Assembly (NCBI RefSeq): GCF_030269925.1
Contig: NC_085135.1
Span: forward strand, 2,976,753 to 3,040,752
DNA length: 64,000 bases
Source of the DNA: Bombyx mori
Lineage: Eukaryota; Arthropoda; Insecta; Lepidoptera; Bombycidae
Direction of reading: 5' to 3'
Positions 40,186 through 51,100 of this stretch are shown here, piece after piece. The notes under the pieces are model-generated. The model was not told the origin of the DNA, ran no database searches, and saw nothing but the letters and a program-made list of their open reading frames with translations. The translations under genes and the position numbers were made by a program. Each line of letters opens with the position of its first letter. The first letter of the stretch is position 1.

Positions 40186-41501
40186 GATTGCTTCCGGTGC
40201 TTACCATCGAGGCACTTGTAACATAGGCGCGACTCCTTTGCCATTCTCCATCGTTCCTGCACCGCAGCTCCCTTGTACCTCGGACAATCGTACAGCGGGT
40301 GCCCTTCCTTGCACTGCGGGCACGCCGGCTTGTCTATTATTACTCTGTCCGAAGTTGCGCGCTCGGTGCAGTCGGTTGTGGCGTGCGTCGCCTGTCGCCT
40401 CGATGGTTGTCTTTTTGTTGCCACCTCGGCCACGGCGTGTGGCCCGCACCGGTCCGCCATCTTGTTCAGGAAACCGCACATCGTGTTGAGGTCCGGGTCT
40501 CCTTCAGTTTTTTCGATGATGTGGTCGTACCACCGGAACCTCAAGATGGTCGGCATTTTGTCGACGATGCTTTTCAACAGCTCGGGCGACATCAAATATT
40601 GGGGTTTCCGCAGTCCCCTGATCGCTGCGACGGTATTGTTAACATTGCTCGCCAGTGAGCAAATGTCGTAGGCGGAGTCGCTTATCGTCGGAAGCCTTCG
40701 TATGCGGTCTAGCTCCGCTAAGACTAAAGCGTCCGCCCTTCCATAGCACCGCCGCAGTGATTCCATTACTTCCTCCGGTGTGCTCTCGGAGTACAGCTGG
40801 CTACGGACTCCTTCCCTGGCTTGTCCTTTCAGCGCTCTTCTCAGCCGCGCCATGTTTTGAGCGCTCGAGAAGAGTGGAGCGGTATCCTCGTAGACAGCCT
40901 TGAAGGCCACCCACTCCCTGCAGTCGCCTTCGAACGTCGGCAACTGGTGCATGTAGTCGGGTTGTGGCGGCAGCTCCTTGGTCGTTGCGCTCCTTACTAC
41001 TTCCACTATCGCCTTAGCCAGGTCCCTGTTGCCGCACTCTTCCATGTTGGCCTTGCTGACGGGACGGTTCTCAATGTGCTCGCCTACGGGCTCCTTGTCC
41101 ATACTGCCCGCCGACTTCTGGACCCAGGCCCTGATCTGATCATCCCGGTCCTTTGGCTCTTCTATAATGGAATCATCGTCATCTTCATTTTCGGCTTGGA
41201 TCAATTCCAGGCGGAGTCTGGCGGCTATAGTGGCTGCCTGTGCTTCTATCAATTCTTTTTCCGCCAGCTCCGCTCTCGCTGCCAGTTCCTTACGTCGTAG
41301 CGATTTCTTCGACGCGGGTCTATTTTCACCACGTATCCGCGTCGTTGTCTCTTCAAGTTTTGTGTTCTGGGTCGTACCGGTCGCGGAGCTCTCGTATGTT
41401 TCGTACGAAGTCGCTTCTGTTGCCTCCGGACTGGTTTCTTGAACCGCAGGTTCGAGTGGCTGTTCCCTCGATGATCCCTTGTTGCTCCTGGTAATCGGCA
41501 T
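40186..41501 (-). pseudogene. BEL/Pao gag, frameshifted near its C-terminus
   Basis: The minus-strand frame begins at ATG 41501 (MPITRSNKGSSREQ), 37 nt after the LTR. It has an acidic/basic coiled-coil N-terminus (KELAARAELAEKELIEAQAA) and the DUF1759-like domain with LPTFEGDCREWVAFKAVYED and SQLYSESTPEEVMESL. CCHC-type knuckles follow, CPQCKEGHPLYDC and CYKCLDGKHRKQSC, then CRTCKRWHH. The frame shifts just after the last knuckle relative to the protease. A BEL-type primer site, TGGTCCTTCGAGCC, precedes the gag on the minus strand (41537 downward). Confidence 0.85.
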
Positions 41502-41538
41502 CGTTGAATAATCGCTGAATCCGGCTCGAAGGACCAGC

Positions 41539-42225
41539 TGTTGGGTACGCAGCACGTCACCCGTGTCGATAAGGCGAGTGACGCCAACCCAGGTTGGACG
41601 GGTTTATGAATCTTATAAGATTTCTTGAAATCCTATAAGACGCCGGATGCCCGTCTCGTGGCGATTATTCGTGTCGATCTGAAGCAGTCAATGTGAGGGT
41701 CCTGAGGTGTACGATATCGTACAAGCTCACTCGAAATTAAAACTCAAAACTTTGCAAATTAACGTAAGCCGAGCCGACCGATCTGTCAATACAACCGAAT
41801 TTCTTCTATGTTCAATAACCGACGATCTTTTCAACAGTCTTCAAGTCTTCAATAAAAATCTTTAATATTTCAATAAATTCTTCGAGGCGCAGATGTCTTT
41901 ACTCGTGCGTTTTTTGGTGATCTTCGTTCGGAGGGTCGGCGGCCGGCGGTTGGCAGGTAGTCGGTCGAGGGTCGGTCGGTAGGTCGGCAGGTACCTGACA
42001 ACGTCGCAGGGTCGCTTAACTACCTCGGAATGTTACCCTACAGAGATCTCGTGTAAAATACGGCTCTCGTCGAGATCATTTTCACTATGATCGGCTCGGT
42101 TTATTCGATATATCTATTTATTCGCTAAATCTATATACAAGAGTCTTATACTTAACTATTCTATGTCGTATTCCCTATCGATACATGTAACTTATTCTAT
42201 GCTAAATCTATATGACGCGCCCGTA
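41539..42225 (-). repeat. BEL/Pao 5' LTR, 3' portion
   Basis: This matches the 3' LTR from GCGTACCCAACA (41539) to TACGGGCGCG (42225, minus-strand start). The remaining 5' portion of the same LTR is not adjacent but at 63335-63685, in the opposite orientation. The break falls between GTTTA and TACGGG of the LTR with no lost base. Confidence 0.9.
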
Positions 42226-43059
42226 TCCACAGATTCGGTAGAATCTGGCGCCAAGTTCCGTTCAAAAATCCCGTTGTAAACGGAGCGCCAGACTACCGAC
42301 TGTGTTTACTGTGAGCAGAACAGTTTTTTGAGGTTGCGAAATTTTATTTAATTCTACGGTACTTCTGGTTCCTAAATTGTATATTATATCAATCACTCAC
42401 AACTTTATTTTACTGATATTAACTAGTTATATCAATTACAACAATTAATCTACTTGAAATTATTAATTTTATCACCACAAACTATGGCTCGCTCAAAAAT
42501 TTCGATCCTGACTTTTTTCGATGTAAAAAGTGACATGCCACAGACTATAAATATTCGAGAATGGTAATCTAAGGCCGCCAGGGTGCGCTGGAATTATTCC
42601 TATTTGTAATGGATTTTATGACCTGGTAACTGAGACCTTTAAGTCATGTCTTATTTTAATTTATATTCATATTTTTATGAAAAATGATATTATGGAGTGA
42701 AATGAAATGTGATATTATGGAGTGAAATGAAATGAAGATGATTAATTTGAGACATTAATCAAATGGGATGAAATGAAATGAGATGAGATGATATGGAATG
42801 AAATATAATCTCAGTAAAATGGTGGTGGTCATTTACTAAGATCTCAGTGGACTTTTTGGAGGAAACCGAGAAGTTACGTACAGCGGCTTTGTTTAATTTA
42901 CCCACATTTGTGCACTTTCACAGATATTAAACACTATTATTACACATTTAAACCCGAAGAAACACTAAATAGACAAATTAAAACAAATCACACAACTTCA
43001 CACCTCGCGTTCCCGCCAAAAAGTCATTATTTCTACATAAACTGTAGCTTCAAGGGGAT
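42226..43059 (-). repeat. Repeat H, uninterrupted copy (834 bp)
   Basis: On the minus strand it starts ATCCCCTTGAAGC (43059) and ends GAATCTGTGGA (42226). It matches the pieces at 15597-19355 once the insertions are removed. Near 42240-42300 is the imperfect terminal hairpin with GGCGCC and AACGGA arms. A stretch of TTTCATTTCA-like repeats lies in the middle. There is no coding capacity and no clear terminal repeat, so the class is unknown; a non-autonomous element is likely. Confidence 0.65.
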
Positions 43060-43595
43060 AGTTTGCAGTTCTTATTGAACGGTTTATACATTAAATAACG
43101 TTAATGTTGTTACTGTTAGTATTTTAGTTTAAGTACTGCCGAAGCAAGTACTGTTGTTACTGTTGGAGAAACAATTTTGTTTTGTAATGTAATACCGAAA
43201 TACTTTACGAGATGGCGTTACAAAAAATCCCTTCCCAAAACTATAAAACCGTTGTGATTGTCTACGAATAATAAATAATATAATAACTAATATTTATTCG
43301 TAGGTGATTGTTTAAGATGCTATGAATATTTCGGTTTTGATTTCATCAAAATAACTTGAACTTTACTATTGAATTCCGAAGAAAATTCTAATTAAGGCTG
43401 AGTTAAGTTCAGCTTTTTATTTAAGCCTCTTACTGTAGTTTTTAAATTACATTTATGCGGATTGATGTTTCAAGGCTTTCAGATTTTAATTTTAAATTCT
43501 GAAATAATTAAGAACAGCGTCATCTACCCTTCAGATTTGAAACAAAATTTAATTCGGTTTAAATTTGTAAAAGTTGATGTTGATTATTATTACAC
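43060..43595. other. AT-rich flank with a tiny hAT-like relic, no gene
   Basis: No coding region is seen. At 43262-43303 a 42-bp sequence with 10-bp inverted ends CTACGAATAA/TTATTCGTAG is flanked on both sides by GTGATTGT (43254-43261 and 43304-43311). The right edge ends with ACAC, the target duplication of the next element. Confidence 0.5.
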
Positions 43596-43823
43596 TGTAA
43601 CGCAGCGTTCCGTTTCGCGGGGCAACAGCAGCCAAAGAGAATGTGACTCAGGTCCGTGCCGCGACGACCCACCCCGCGCTACCCGCGCCCGCGCATCTGT
43701 TGCATCATTCGCACCCCCCCCAATTAGTGCGCGCCAGACTTTGAAGCGGAATACACGCGTCCCCGGTCAATACCGGAACTGACAACCCGAGAGTCTCATG
43801 CCAGTCGGGCACCTAACATTAAA
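43596..43823 (+). repeat. 5' LTR of the 3.2-kb gypsy derivative
   Basis: It runs from TGTAACGCAGCGTTCC to CGGGCACCTAACATTAAA and is GC-rich. The C-run near 43716 is three bases longer than in the 3' LTR. Confidence 0.85.
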
Positions 43824-43984
43824 CTGGCAGCCCAAGCGCGGGCCCTTTAACTAGTATTTCGGAGTGAATCTACGTAATTACGACACGTACTCGTCGTCAG
43901 TCACGGCGTCAATCCGATTTTCAAGACGTTGAAGAAGAAATTGGTTCAACCGCGGGACCGACGCCAACATTTACCGCAAACAAC

Positions 43985-45574
43985 ATGGCGTCATTACAAG
44001 AAAGTCAAATGGCAGCATTCGAACGCCTACTCGACCGTGAGCATAAAACTCAACTCGAATCATCAGCAACACCGACGTCGGAGCCGACATCGCCGCCTTC
44101 CTCGACGCCCGCTCACCATTCTGGGAACTTCGCGTCATGCACGGCGCGGTTCAGCGGAGCGCCCGGCGACTCACTCGACGGTTTCCTTGACGCGGTCGAA
44201 TCATACAAAGATTGTGCTGACGTAGGACACGCCATCGCGTTACGAGGACTCTCAATGTTACTAACCGGAAATGCAGCCGTGTGGTGGCAAGGCGTTAAAG
44301 CTAGCATCACTTCCTGGGACGACGCTTTATCATCGTTACGAAGCGCTTTCGGTGATTGCAGACCGCCCCATCGAGTCTACTTAGAGCTCTTCAAAATGTC
44401 GCAAGGACAAAGAGAGAAGACGGAGATCTTCGTTGCCAGAGCACGAGCCCTACTAGCTCGACTCCCACCTGGTGACCTTAGTGAGAAAGTTCAAATTGAT
44501 ATGCTTTACGGCCTTCTACACCGTCGTGTTCGTAAAAGATTAAGAAGAGACGAAATAACTTCATACGACACGTTATTAAAGAAAACGCGCCATATCGAGG
44601 ACTCCATCTACGAGACCAGTCCGCCTGAATTTATTCATCATCCTCAGCGAGCGACGCCACGTTCATCGGGTAGTACCGTAGGCGAAGTTCCCGCCGGTGC
44701 TTCGACTTCGCAGCATACATACGCGCGGATGACGCCGCGGAAAATATTCAACTCGGGCGCCGCTGGCGGCCCGCCACGCGACGACAGCGCTGCGCCGAGC
44801 ACCGTTCGAGTCCCCGCGCCTCGCTACACGAACACTGATAATGTATCATCTACGTCGATTGTTAAAAGACTGTTCTGTGTTTATTGCAAAAAGTACGGAC
44901 ATATTCGTGATGAGTGTTTAAAATTAGCGTCAAAAACGAAATTCGACAACGAAAATACGCAAGCTGTATCCTCGTGTTACGGGTGTGGTACCAAAGGTGT
45001 TACTCGGTCTCAGTGTACAAAGTGTAACGCAAGTTATTACGCCGTCGACGCTGCACGGACCCGATCAGTCACATCCGATTTACCTATTGGTAAAGTAAAT
45101 ACACAGCTGTCAAGTTCAGTGAACTCTATTCATCGCGACAGCTCGTTGCATACAGCTTGCACTTCAAACACCGTAAAGTCGTCCATTTATATTAATAATC
45201 GTAAACAATGTTTTGTTGATAATGAAAATAATTATTATCCTACCGATTTTAAGGCGATTCTTCCTCCGCGCTTTTTCGGTACTGATAACAAGGTTAGACT
45301 TCAAAATTATTCTAGACTTAATCATAATATAAACAATAATATTAGTTCTAGGAATAGGCCCCTGATGCGTTACTCGAGTGGTACCGAACCAAAACATAGT
45401 TATTCCGAGGTACCAAGTGGCCGCGATAGGGTGACCATGATGAACGAAAATAGCGTGACCATGGAAAACGTCGGACATTTTTCGACGATTAATTCTAATG
45501 TGAAAAGTGTTGCCCAGAGTAACTCTACTGAGCACCAGGTTAGGTTAAGACCAATTTTAAGTGTTCAAATTTGA
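43985..45574 (+). CDS. gag of the 3.2-kb gypsy derivative
   Basis: This 529-aa protein starts MASLQESQMAAFERLL. It has a Retrotrans_gag-type capsid domain at about residues 45-200 (LTGNAAVWWQGVK, LKKTRHIEDSIYE) and a CCHC knuckle CVYCKKYGHIRDEC near residue 298. A second Cys cluster, CYGCGTKGVTRSQCTKC, follows near 331. The remaining 200 residues are Ser/Asn-rich. The stop is TGA at 45572-45574, and the protease continues in the same frame without any shift. The capsid domain is uninterrupted, so the protein could assemble particles. Confidence 0.8.
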   Translation: MASLQESQMAAFERLLDREHKTQLESSATPTSEPTSPPSSTPAHHSGNFASCTARFSGAPGDSLDGFLDAVESYKDCADVGHAIALRGLSMLLTGNAAVWWQGVKASITSWDDALSSLRSAFGDCRPPHRVYLELFKMSQGQREKTEIFVARARALLARLPPGDLSEKVQIDMLYGLLHRRVRKRLRRDEITSYDTLLKKTRHIEDSIYETSPPEFIHHPQRATPRSSGSTVGEVPAGASTSQHTYARMTPRKIFNSGAAGGPPRDDSAAPSTVRVPAPRYTNTDNVSSTSIVKRLFCVYCKKYGHIRDECLKLASKTKFDNENTQAVSSCYGCGTKGVTRSQCTKCNASYYAVDAARTRSVTSDLPIGKVNTQLSSSVNSIHRDSSLHTACTSNTVKSSIYINNRKQCFVDNENNYYPTDFKAILPPRFFGTDNKVRLQNYSRLNHNINNNISSRNRPLMRYSSGTEPKHSYSEVPSGRDRVTMMNENSVTMENVGHFSTINSNVKSVAQSNSTEHQVRLRPILSVQI

Positions 45575-46354
45575 GGTATACGAGGTAGTGCTTTGTTGGA
45601 TACGGGAGCTAAGAGTAGCGTTGCCGGTGCGTTGCTTTATGAATTGCTGTTAAAGCATAACCATCCGTGTGAGGAAACCAGGCGTCGGGTGAGGCTTGCA
45701 GACGGTTCCGCGCGCACCCGCCGAGTTTTGCTCACTACTCTAGAAGTAAGGATAAGTCCCGAAAGGTCAGTAACCCTTGAATTTACTGTTGCTCCAGATG
45801 CTCAAAATAATGAAACTTTGCTTGGCATGGATTTTTTGGTGGCGGCAGGTATTGTGCTTGACTTTGCTTCATCCACTTGGCATTTTTCGGGAAAACGGGT
45901 TACATATCCAATTGAATATGAGTGCCCTAAGCCATGCATGTTTGCTTCTACTGCTGACTTCCTGCGTGATGATAAGGGTTCTATGCTTGGCTCCGATGAA
46001 CGGCAGCAGCTATCACATTTATTGCAGCAGAATGGAGACATATTTAGGGTGGGGGGAGCCCCAACCCTTTACGCCGAGCACCACATTGATACCGGTGATC
46101 ATCCGCCTATATCGGTACCGCCGTATAGGCTCACTCCTGTGCTTCAACAGCGAGGAGAGGTTCTCGCAATCGATTTGTTCGGGCCACTGCCAGAAGGAGA
46201 GCAGGGGGGGCGATGGGTACTCCTGGTAGAGGATGTAGCTACAAGATGGGTAGAACTCTACGCACTTGTTGATGCCACCGCCGTGGCTTGCTCCCGAGTC
46301 CTACTGGAAGAGTATTTCCTTCGTTATGGCTTGCTTATGCGTCTAGGGGTGTAA
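45575..46354 (+). pseudogene. Protease fused in frame to integrase fragment, RT deleted
   Basis: Directly after the gag TGA, in the same frame, the sequence reads into protease LLDTGAKSSVAG and later LLGMDFLVAAGIVLDF. Residues about 165-190 look like the start of an RT (HPPISVPPYRLTP). The frame then jumps to integrase core sequence LAIDLFGPLPEGEQGGRWVLL and VEDVATRWVELY, with the junction near 46150. RT, RNase H and the integrase zinc domain are absent. The frame closes at 46354; the integrase GPY/F part lies in another frame just downstream. There is no ATG at the start, so translation would need stop readthrough. Confidence 0.8.
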
Positions 46355-46601
46355 CACGTAAGTTCATGCCACGACGGGATGGCCCGTATCGCGTAGTAAA
46401 AATAGTTAGTCCTACAACGTACTTCATAGCAGACTTGTCAAACAATGTCATCGGCAAGTATCACACCGCGGATTTAACCCACTCTCCGTCAAATTCAAGT
46501 ACGGATCCAATTATGCCAAAGAGGCAGAGAGGAAGGCCGCGTCTTCAGACTAACAGTCCCAAGTTGGACTCGGGACGCGTTCCCAACTTGGAGGGGGAGT
46601 A
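46355..46601 (+). pseudogene. Integrase C-terminal GPY/F remnant
   Basis: In the frame opened at 46288, KFMPRRDGPYRVVKI is the GPY/F module of a gypsy integrase. It is followed by a Ser/Pro/Arg-rich tail reaching the 3' LTR. It is out of frame with the protease-integrase fusion, so a second break accompanies the internal deletion. Confidence 0.7.
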
Positions 46602-46826
46602 TGTAACGCAACGTTCCGTTTCGCGGGGCAACAGCAGCCAAAGAGAATGTGACTCAGGTCCGTGCCGCGACGACCCACCCCGCGCTACCCGCGCCCGCGC
46701 ATCTGTTGCATCATTCGCACCCCCAATTAGTGCGCGCCAGACTTTGAAGCGGAATACACGCGTCCCCGGTCGATACCGGAACTGACAACCCGAGAGTCTC
46801 ATGCCAGTCGGGCACCTAACATTAAA
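46602..46826 (+). repeat. 3' LTR of the 3.2-kb gypsy derivative
   Basis: This is a near-identical copy of 43596-43823, starting TGTAACGCAACGTTCC and preceded by a purine tract. It is followed by ACAC, the target duplication. Confidence 0.85.
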
Positions 46827-46938
46827 ACACTAATTAATTGAGCGTTTCATTAGCTTTTAAGCTGAGTGACTATAATTAATTTATTTTTATTAAGTAATAA
46901 ATGAGCAAAAAATAATACTTAACAAAAAGATATGAAAT

Positions 46939-47982
46939 CCGAACAAAAACAGTTTCACTGTAAAAAATTGCGCCAAGTCCACGTTTATAAAACTCATCTC
47001 AATAACATTTGCACTTTACAAAAAAAGAAGACTTCAATAGCTTTCATTCTCTCCAAAAATATGTGAAATACAAAAAAATACCAAGAAACCGTCATAAAGA
47101 TGAAAAAATTAAAAAAAAATTGTTGAAAATTTAAAAATAAAAAAATAAAATTTTTATCGTACTTGGCGCGCGTCATTGAGTACCCCAAAATTTTTCGGAA
47201 GAATTTCAACCCGAGAAAAAAACCATTTTGCTTTAATATACAGTGAAAGCTGAAAAAGTTACCCAGGTTGTCTTTTTCGCTCTTGTTAGCGTTTTATGAG
47301 AAATTGAGACAGAACTACGGTAATTTTCAACAGCTCTCACTATATACCTATGGGCTATTATATGCCAAATCGACCACTTTTGCGTTCGACCCCTTTAGAT
47401 TCAGCTGAAACTTTATTATTCTTTTCTACCCTTTGAAAAACATCTTTGAGAATTTTTTCAAATGTTTTGAAGCCAACTTATACATACGTATCGACTCGTA
47501 AGTAGCTTGTATTTGTATAAGCGAACACGAGAGGGTGTTTAGTTCAAATCATAAAAGATGAGTGGGAAATGAAAAAAATTCAAATAACATACGTATGAGA
47601 TGTCGATTTTACTTAACTTTTGTAAAACTTATTATGAAATAATAATTCATTAATTACATTTATGCATTTCATAGGTTGACCTACTTATAAATTTCTAAAC
47701 ATTGAAAGGATGTTCATTTATCCTGAAAAATTTGGGGTACTCAATGACGCGCGCCAAGTACGATAAAATTTTTATTTTTTTATTTTTTAATTTTCAACAA
47801 TTTTTTTTTTATTTTTTCATCTTTATGACGGTTTCTTGGTATTTTTTTGTATTTCACATATTTTTGTAGAGAATGAAAGCTATTGAAGTCTTCTTTTTTT
47901 TGTAAAGTGCAAATGTTATTGAGATGAGTTTTATAAACGTGGACTTGGCGCAATTTTTTACAGTGAAACTGTTTTTGTTCGG
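46939..47982. mobile_element. Foldback/MITE-like element with long terminal inverted repeats
   Basis: The left arm (46939 to about 47208) starting CCGAACAAAAACAGTTTCAC is the reverse complement of the right arm (about 47720-47982) ending CTGTTTTTGTTCGG, with few differences. The middle of about 510 bp has no ORF. Both arms carry the palindromic word GGCGCGCGTCATTGAG/CTCAATGACGCGCGCC. A second partial copy starts at 63686. No transposase is encoded and I cannot see a clear target duplication. Confidence 0.75.
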
Positions 47983-48136
47983 TTATTATAACCGGGCTGG
48001 ACAATAAAGATAAATTAATACAATTATGTGATAAAACACAAAAGACACTTCAGGGTGGCTGTTTTCCACTGCGGAAGTGGATATTTAATTTTGCACGCAA
48101 TGATAACAGCCAATCACCCAATCAAAACTGTTAACT
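47983..48136. other. Short flank between foldback element and SART-3, nothing recognised
   Basis: About 150 bp of moderate AT content, with no open frame of interest and no repeat that I recognise. The SART-3 3' UTR joins at 48137 without a poly(A) tract. Confidence 0.4.
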
Positions 48137-51100
48137 GTAGAGGGCCGAACCTCCTACGAGGTCCCCGCGCAAAAGGGGCGCGCGGGGTATGTGAGACTCA
48201 ACGATCTGCATGGTGTTGTGAGCAGACCGCGGGCCCAAGGATTTTAGGACCCACCCACTAAACGACTCCCCTGCACTCTTACACCCGACGTCCGATCCCC
48301 TCCGAGGTCAGAACCCGGATGAGGTAGGGGGCTACCGCGGTCAACACTACAACCAGACGGCGCGGCTCACCCCAAGGACGCCCAGCCGACGGAGCCTTCG
48401 AGGCGAATCGAAGGCTCTGAAACGTCGGCCGTCTCGGTACGGCAGCCCGTCGGGCCGCCCAGACGGTGCCGCTGGTGTCCCGGAATACACCGCTGGACCA
48501 GAACCAGCCTGCCGGGTCGGGACGCGATACACCGTCGACCGGTCGCTCTATTCACTCCACGGCAGCGCGCTAGAGTGCTGGTAGCGCGCCGCGCAGCCTC
48601 ACCCCCTCAGGTCGCCCCTTGACCTTCACCGGGGGGAGGCCGCCACCTACAGGGGCCGGGACGTACGGGCGTATTCCCGCCTCCGGCCCCCGGCTCGACG
48701 GCGACGGATCGGTGCGGAAAGGGAAGAGCTCTCCCTCTCTCGCTCCGCCGCCTCCTTCTGCGAGATGGTGGACTCGCAGAAGTCGAGCATCGCCTTCCAG
48801 GACGCGTCGCTGCCGAGCATCGTAGTCACGACGCGCGGCAGCGAGAGGTCCTCTCCTATGACCGCGACGAGGGCGGCGCGTTGCTCGTCGAATCCAGAGC
48901 AACGCGCCAGCGTGTGTTCCGCTGTGTCATCCTCGTCGCGGTCCGCGCAATGGTGGCACTGCGCCGTCGGTTCCCTTCCGGCTATCTTGTGCAAGTACCG
49001 GCCGAAACATCCGTGGCAGGTAAGCATCTGCGTCAGCCGGAAGGTGAGGCATCCGCGGTCGCGGCCCACCCAGTCCGCGAGAACCGGGCGGACCGCCTCG
49101 ACGGTACGGATGCCGGCCGACGGGTCCGCCAAGCGGCGAGACCACGCCTCCAGCACGGACCGCCGAGATTGGAGCCTCCGCGCTCGAACTACTCCTTCGC
49201 CGGGGCGCCCTTCCCCCCTAGAGCGGAGGTCGCTACGCCACCTATAATCGGCAGCGAGCGCCTCCGCCTCCAGGTCCCAGGGTGGCGTCCCGGCGAGCAA
49301 GCACGCCGCCTCGAATGAGACGGTGCGGTATCCTCGGATCGCCCTGACCGCAATCGCGCGCTGCGGACGTCGCAGCGCCGCGACGTTCTTGCGGGTCAGG
49401 GCGTGGCACCATGCGGGAGCCCCGTATAGTGCCATCGACCACACCACCCCCATGTAGAGGCGGCGCGCCACCTGATCGGGACCCCCGGGCCCAACTTCTC
49501 AAAGTGAGCGCGGAAGTTCCACCGATCGTCCAGTTCGAGGCCGAGGTACCGAAGACCGGTCACCCCGACCCCGACGCGGACGCCTCCGATCACGAGGTGG
49601 GCACCCACAGGCGGCGCTCGTCCCGGCCCGTGAAACATCAGGGCCTGGGTTTTGTCGAGCGCCACCTCGAGCCCCAACCGTCGGATCCTAGTGACGACGT
49701 GTGCCACGCCTGCGCACGCCAGACGGGCAGACTCCCGGTAGTCCCTCCCTACGCTACGACCTGGAGCTACGACCAACGTGTCGTCAGCGTAACAAATTAC
49801 GCTGAGCCCGGGGAGGGGTCCCCGAATGACGCCCCGCAGGACCCAGTCGTAGCCGATGTTCCACAGCAGGGGGCCCAGGACGGACCCCTGCGGAACACCG
49901 CGCTCGACGGGGAAGCGGTACATCGCCCCACTGTGTCCGATGCACTGGATCGACCTGCCCTCGAGATAGGAGCCGATCAGTCGGTGGAAGTATGCGGGGA
50001 CGCCGTGATACTCCAGCGCCCCCGCGGTCACCGACCAGGGCAGGGTGTTGAAGGCGTTCCTGACATCTAAGGATAACGCCATCGCCACCCCGCCCCGGGA
50101 TACGGCTTCGTCGGAGAGGGCCCTCACGCGCAGAATCGCGTCGATCGTCGAGCGGCCCTCCCTGAAGCCGTATTGCTCCGCCGAAAGATCGGGACCCGTC
50201 TCGGTCAGGTGCCGGACGATGCGGGCCGCGACGATTCTCTCGAGCATCTTGCCCGCTTCGTCCAGCAACACGATGGGGCGATAGCCCGCGGGTGAGTCCG
50301 CGGGGCGCCCGTCCTTCCGCAGAAGGACCAGTCTGTCCGTCTTCCATTTCGACGGGAACCGTCCCGACTCGAGGCACGCTTCGAAAAGCCCCCCGAGCCG
50401 GTCCCCTAGGGCCTCGAAGGCCAAGCTCCAGACCCGGCCGTGAACGCCGTCAGGGCCGGGGGCCGTGTCCTTCGCTCTCATTCTGGACACGGCCGCATGG
50501 ATCTCCGCCCCCGTGATAGGGGGAGGGGGCTCCTCGGCAGCGGGAACGCTGGGGCGACGCGGAGGCGTGCCCCACGTGGCGTCCATCTGGGGGGGCTCAA
50601 AGTCCCCCCCCGCTGCCGGCGGGAAGAGTGTCGCAACAATTTCCCGCAGCTCCGAGGCTGGAGCCGCTCGGTCACCGGGAGCGCCCATGGCTGCAGTTTC
50701 CTGTGAACCATCTTGTATGGGCGCCCCCAGGGATCTTCGTCGAGCGACTCCAGGAGAGTCTTCATGCTCTGCTTCTTGGCCTCGCCGATGGCCAGCTGCA
50801 GCGCCGTCTGCTTTTGACGACAGTCAGCGTGCAGCTGGGCCGCCGTCTCCGCGAACGCAGCGTCGCGACGACGGCGGCGGCGGTGGCGTGCGCTCCGGCG
50901 GCGCGCCCTCACGCACTCCTCGCGGAGTCTTGCGATCTCGGGCGACCACCAGAACGCACCCCCACGTGGTGCTCGGGGGCCGACCCGGGGCATGGCGGCA
51001 TCACAAATATTTGCATTGGTGCCCCGGAACCAGTCGACCTCCGCATCCACGTCCGCGAGCTGCGCGGGTTTTGGTGCCCACGCAGCAACAGCGGCCGCCT

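Larger units (their letters stand above)
43596..46826 (+). mobile_element. Internally deleted Ty3/gypsy element (3.2 kb)
   Basis: LTRs lie at 43596-43823 and 46602-46826, flanked by ACAC (43592-43595 and 46827-46830). They differ by two substitutions and the length of one C-run, so the insertion is recent. A primer-site-like TGGCAGCCCAAGCGCG follows the left LTR. A purine tract, GGAGGGGGAG, precedes the right one. Inside are a long gag, a protease joined in frame to integrase sequence, and a displaced integrase C-terminus. RT and RNase H are missing entirely. It would depend on RT supplied in trans. Confidence 0.85.

Noticed and set aside
37050..41494. Several plus-strand frames of 80-217 codons in the BEL region
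   Set aside because: They are shadows of minus-strand gag-pol, without independent motifs.
46994..47209. 71-codon and 74-codon frames in the foldback arms
   Set aside because: They are low-complexity Phe/Lys-rich translations of AT-rich inverted repeats.
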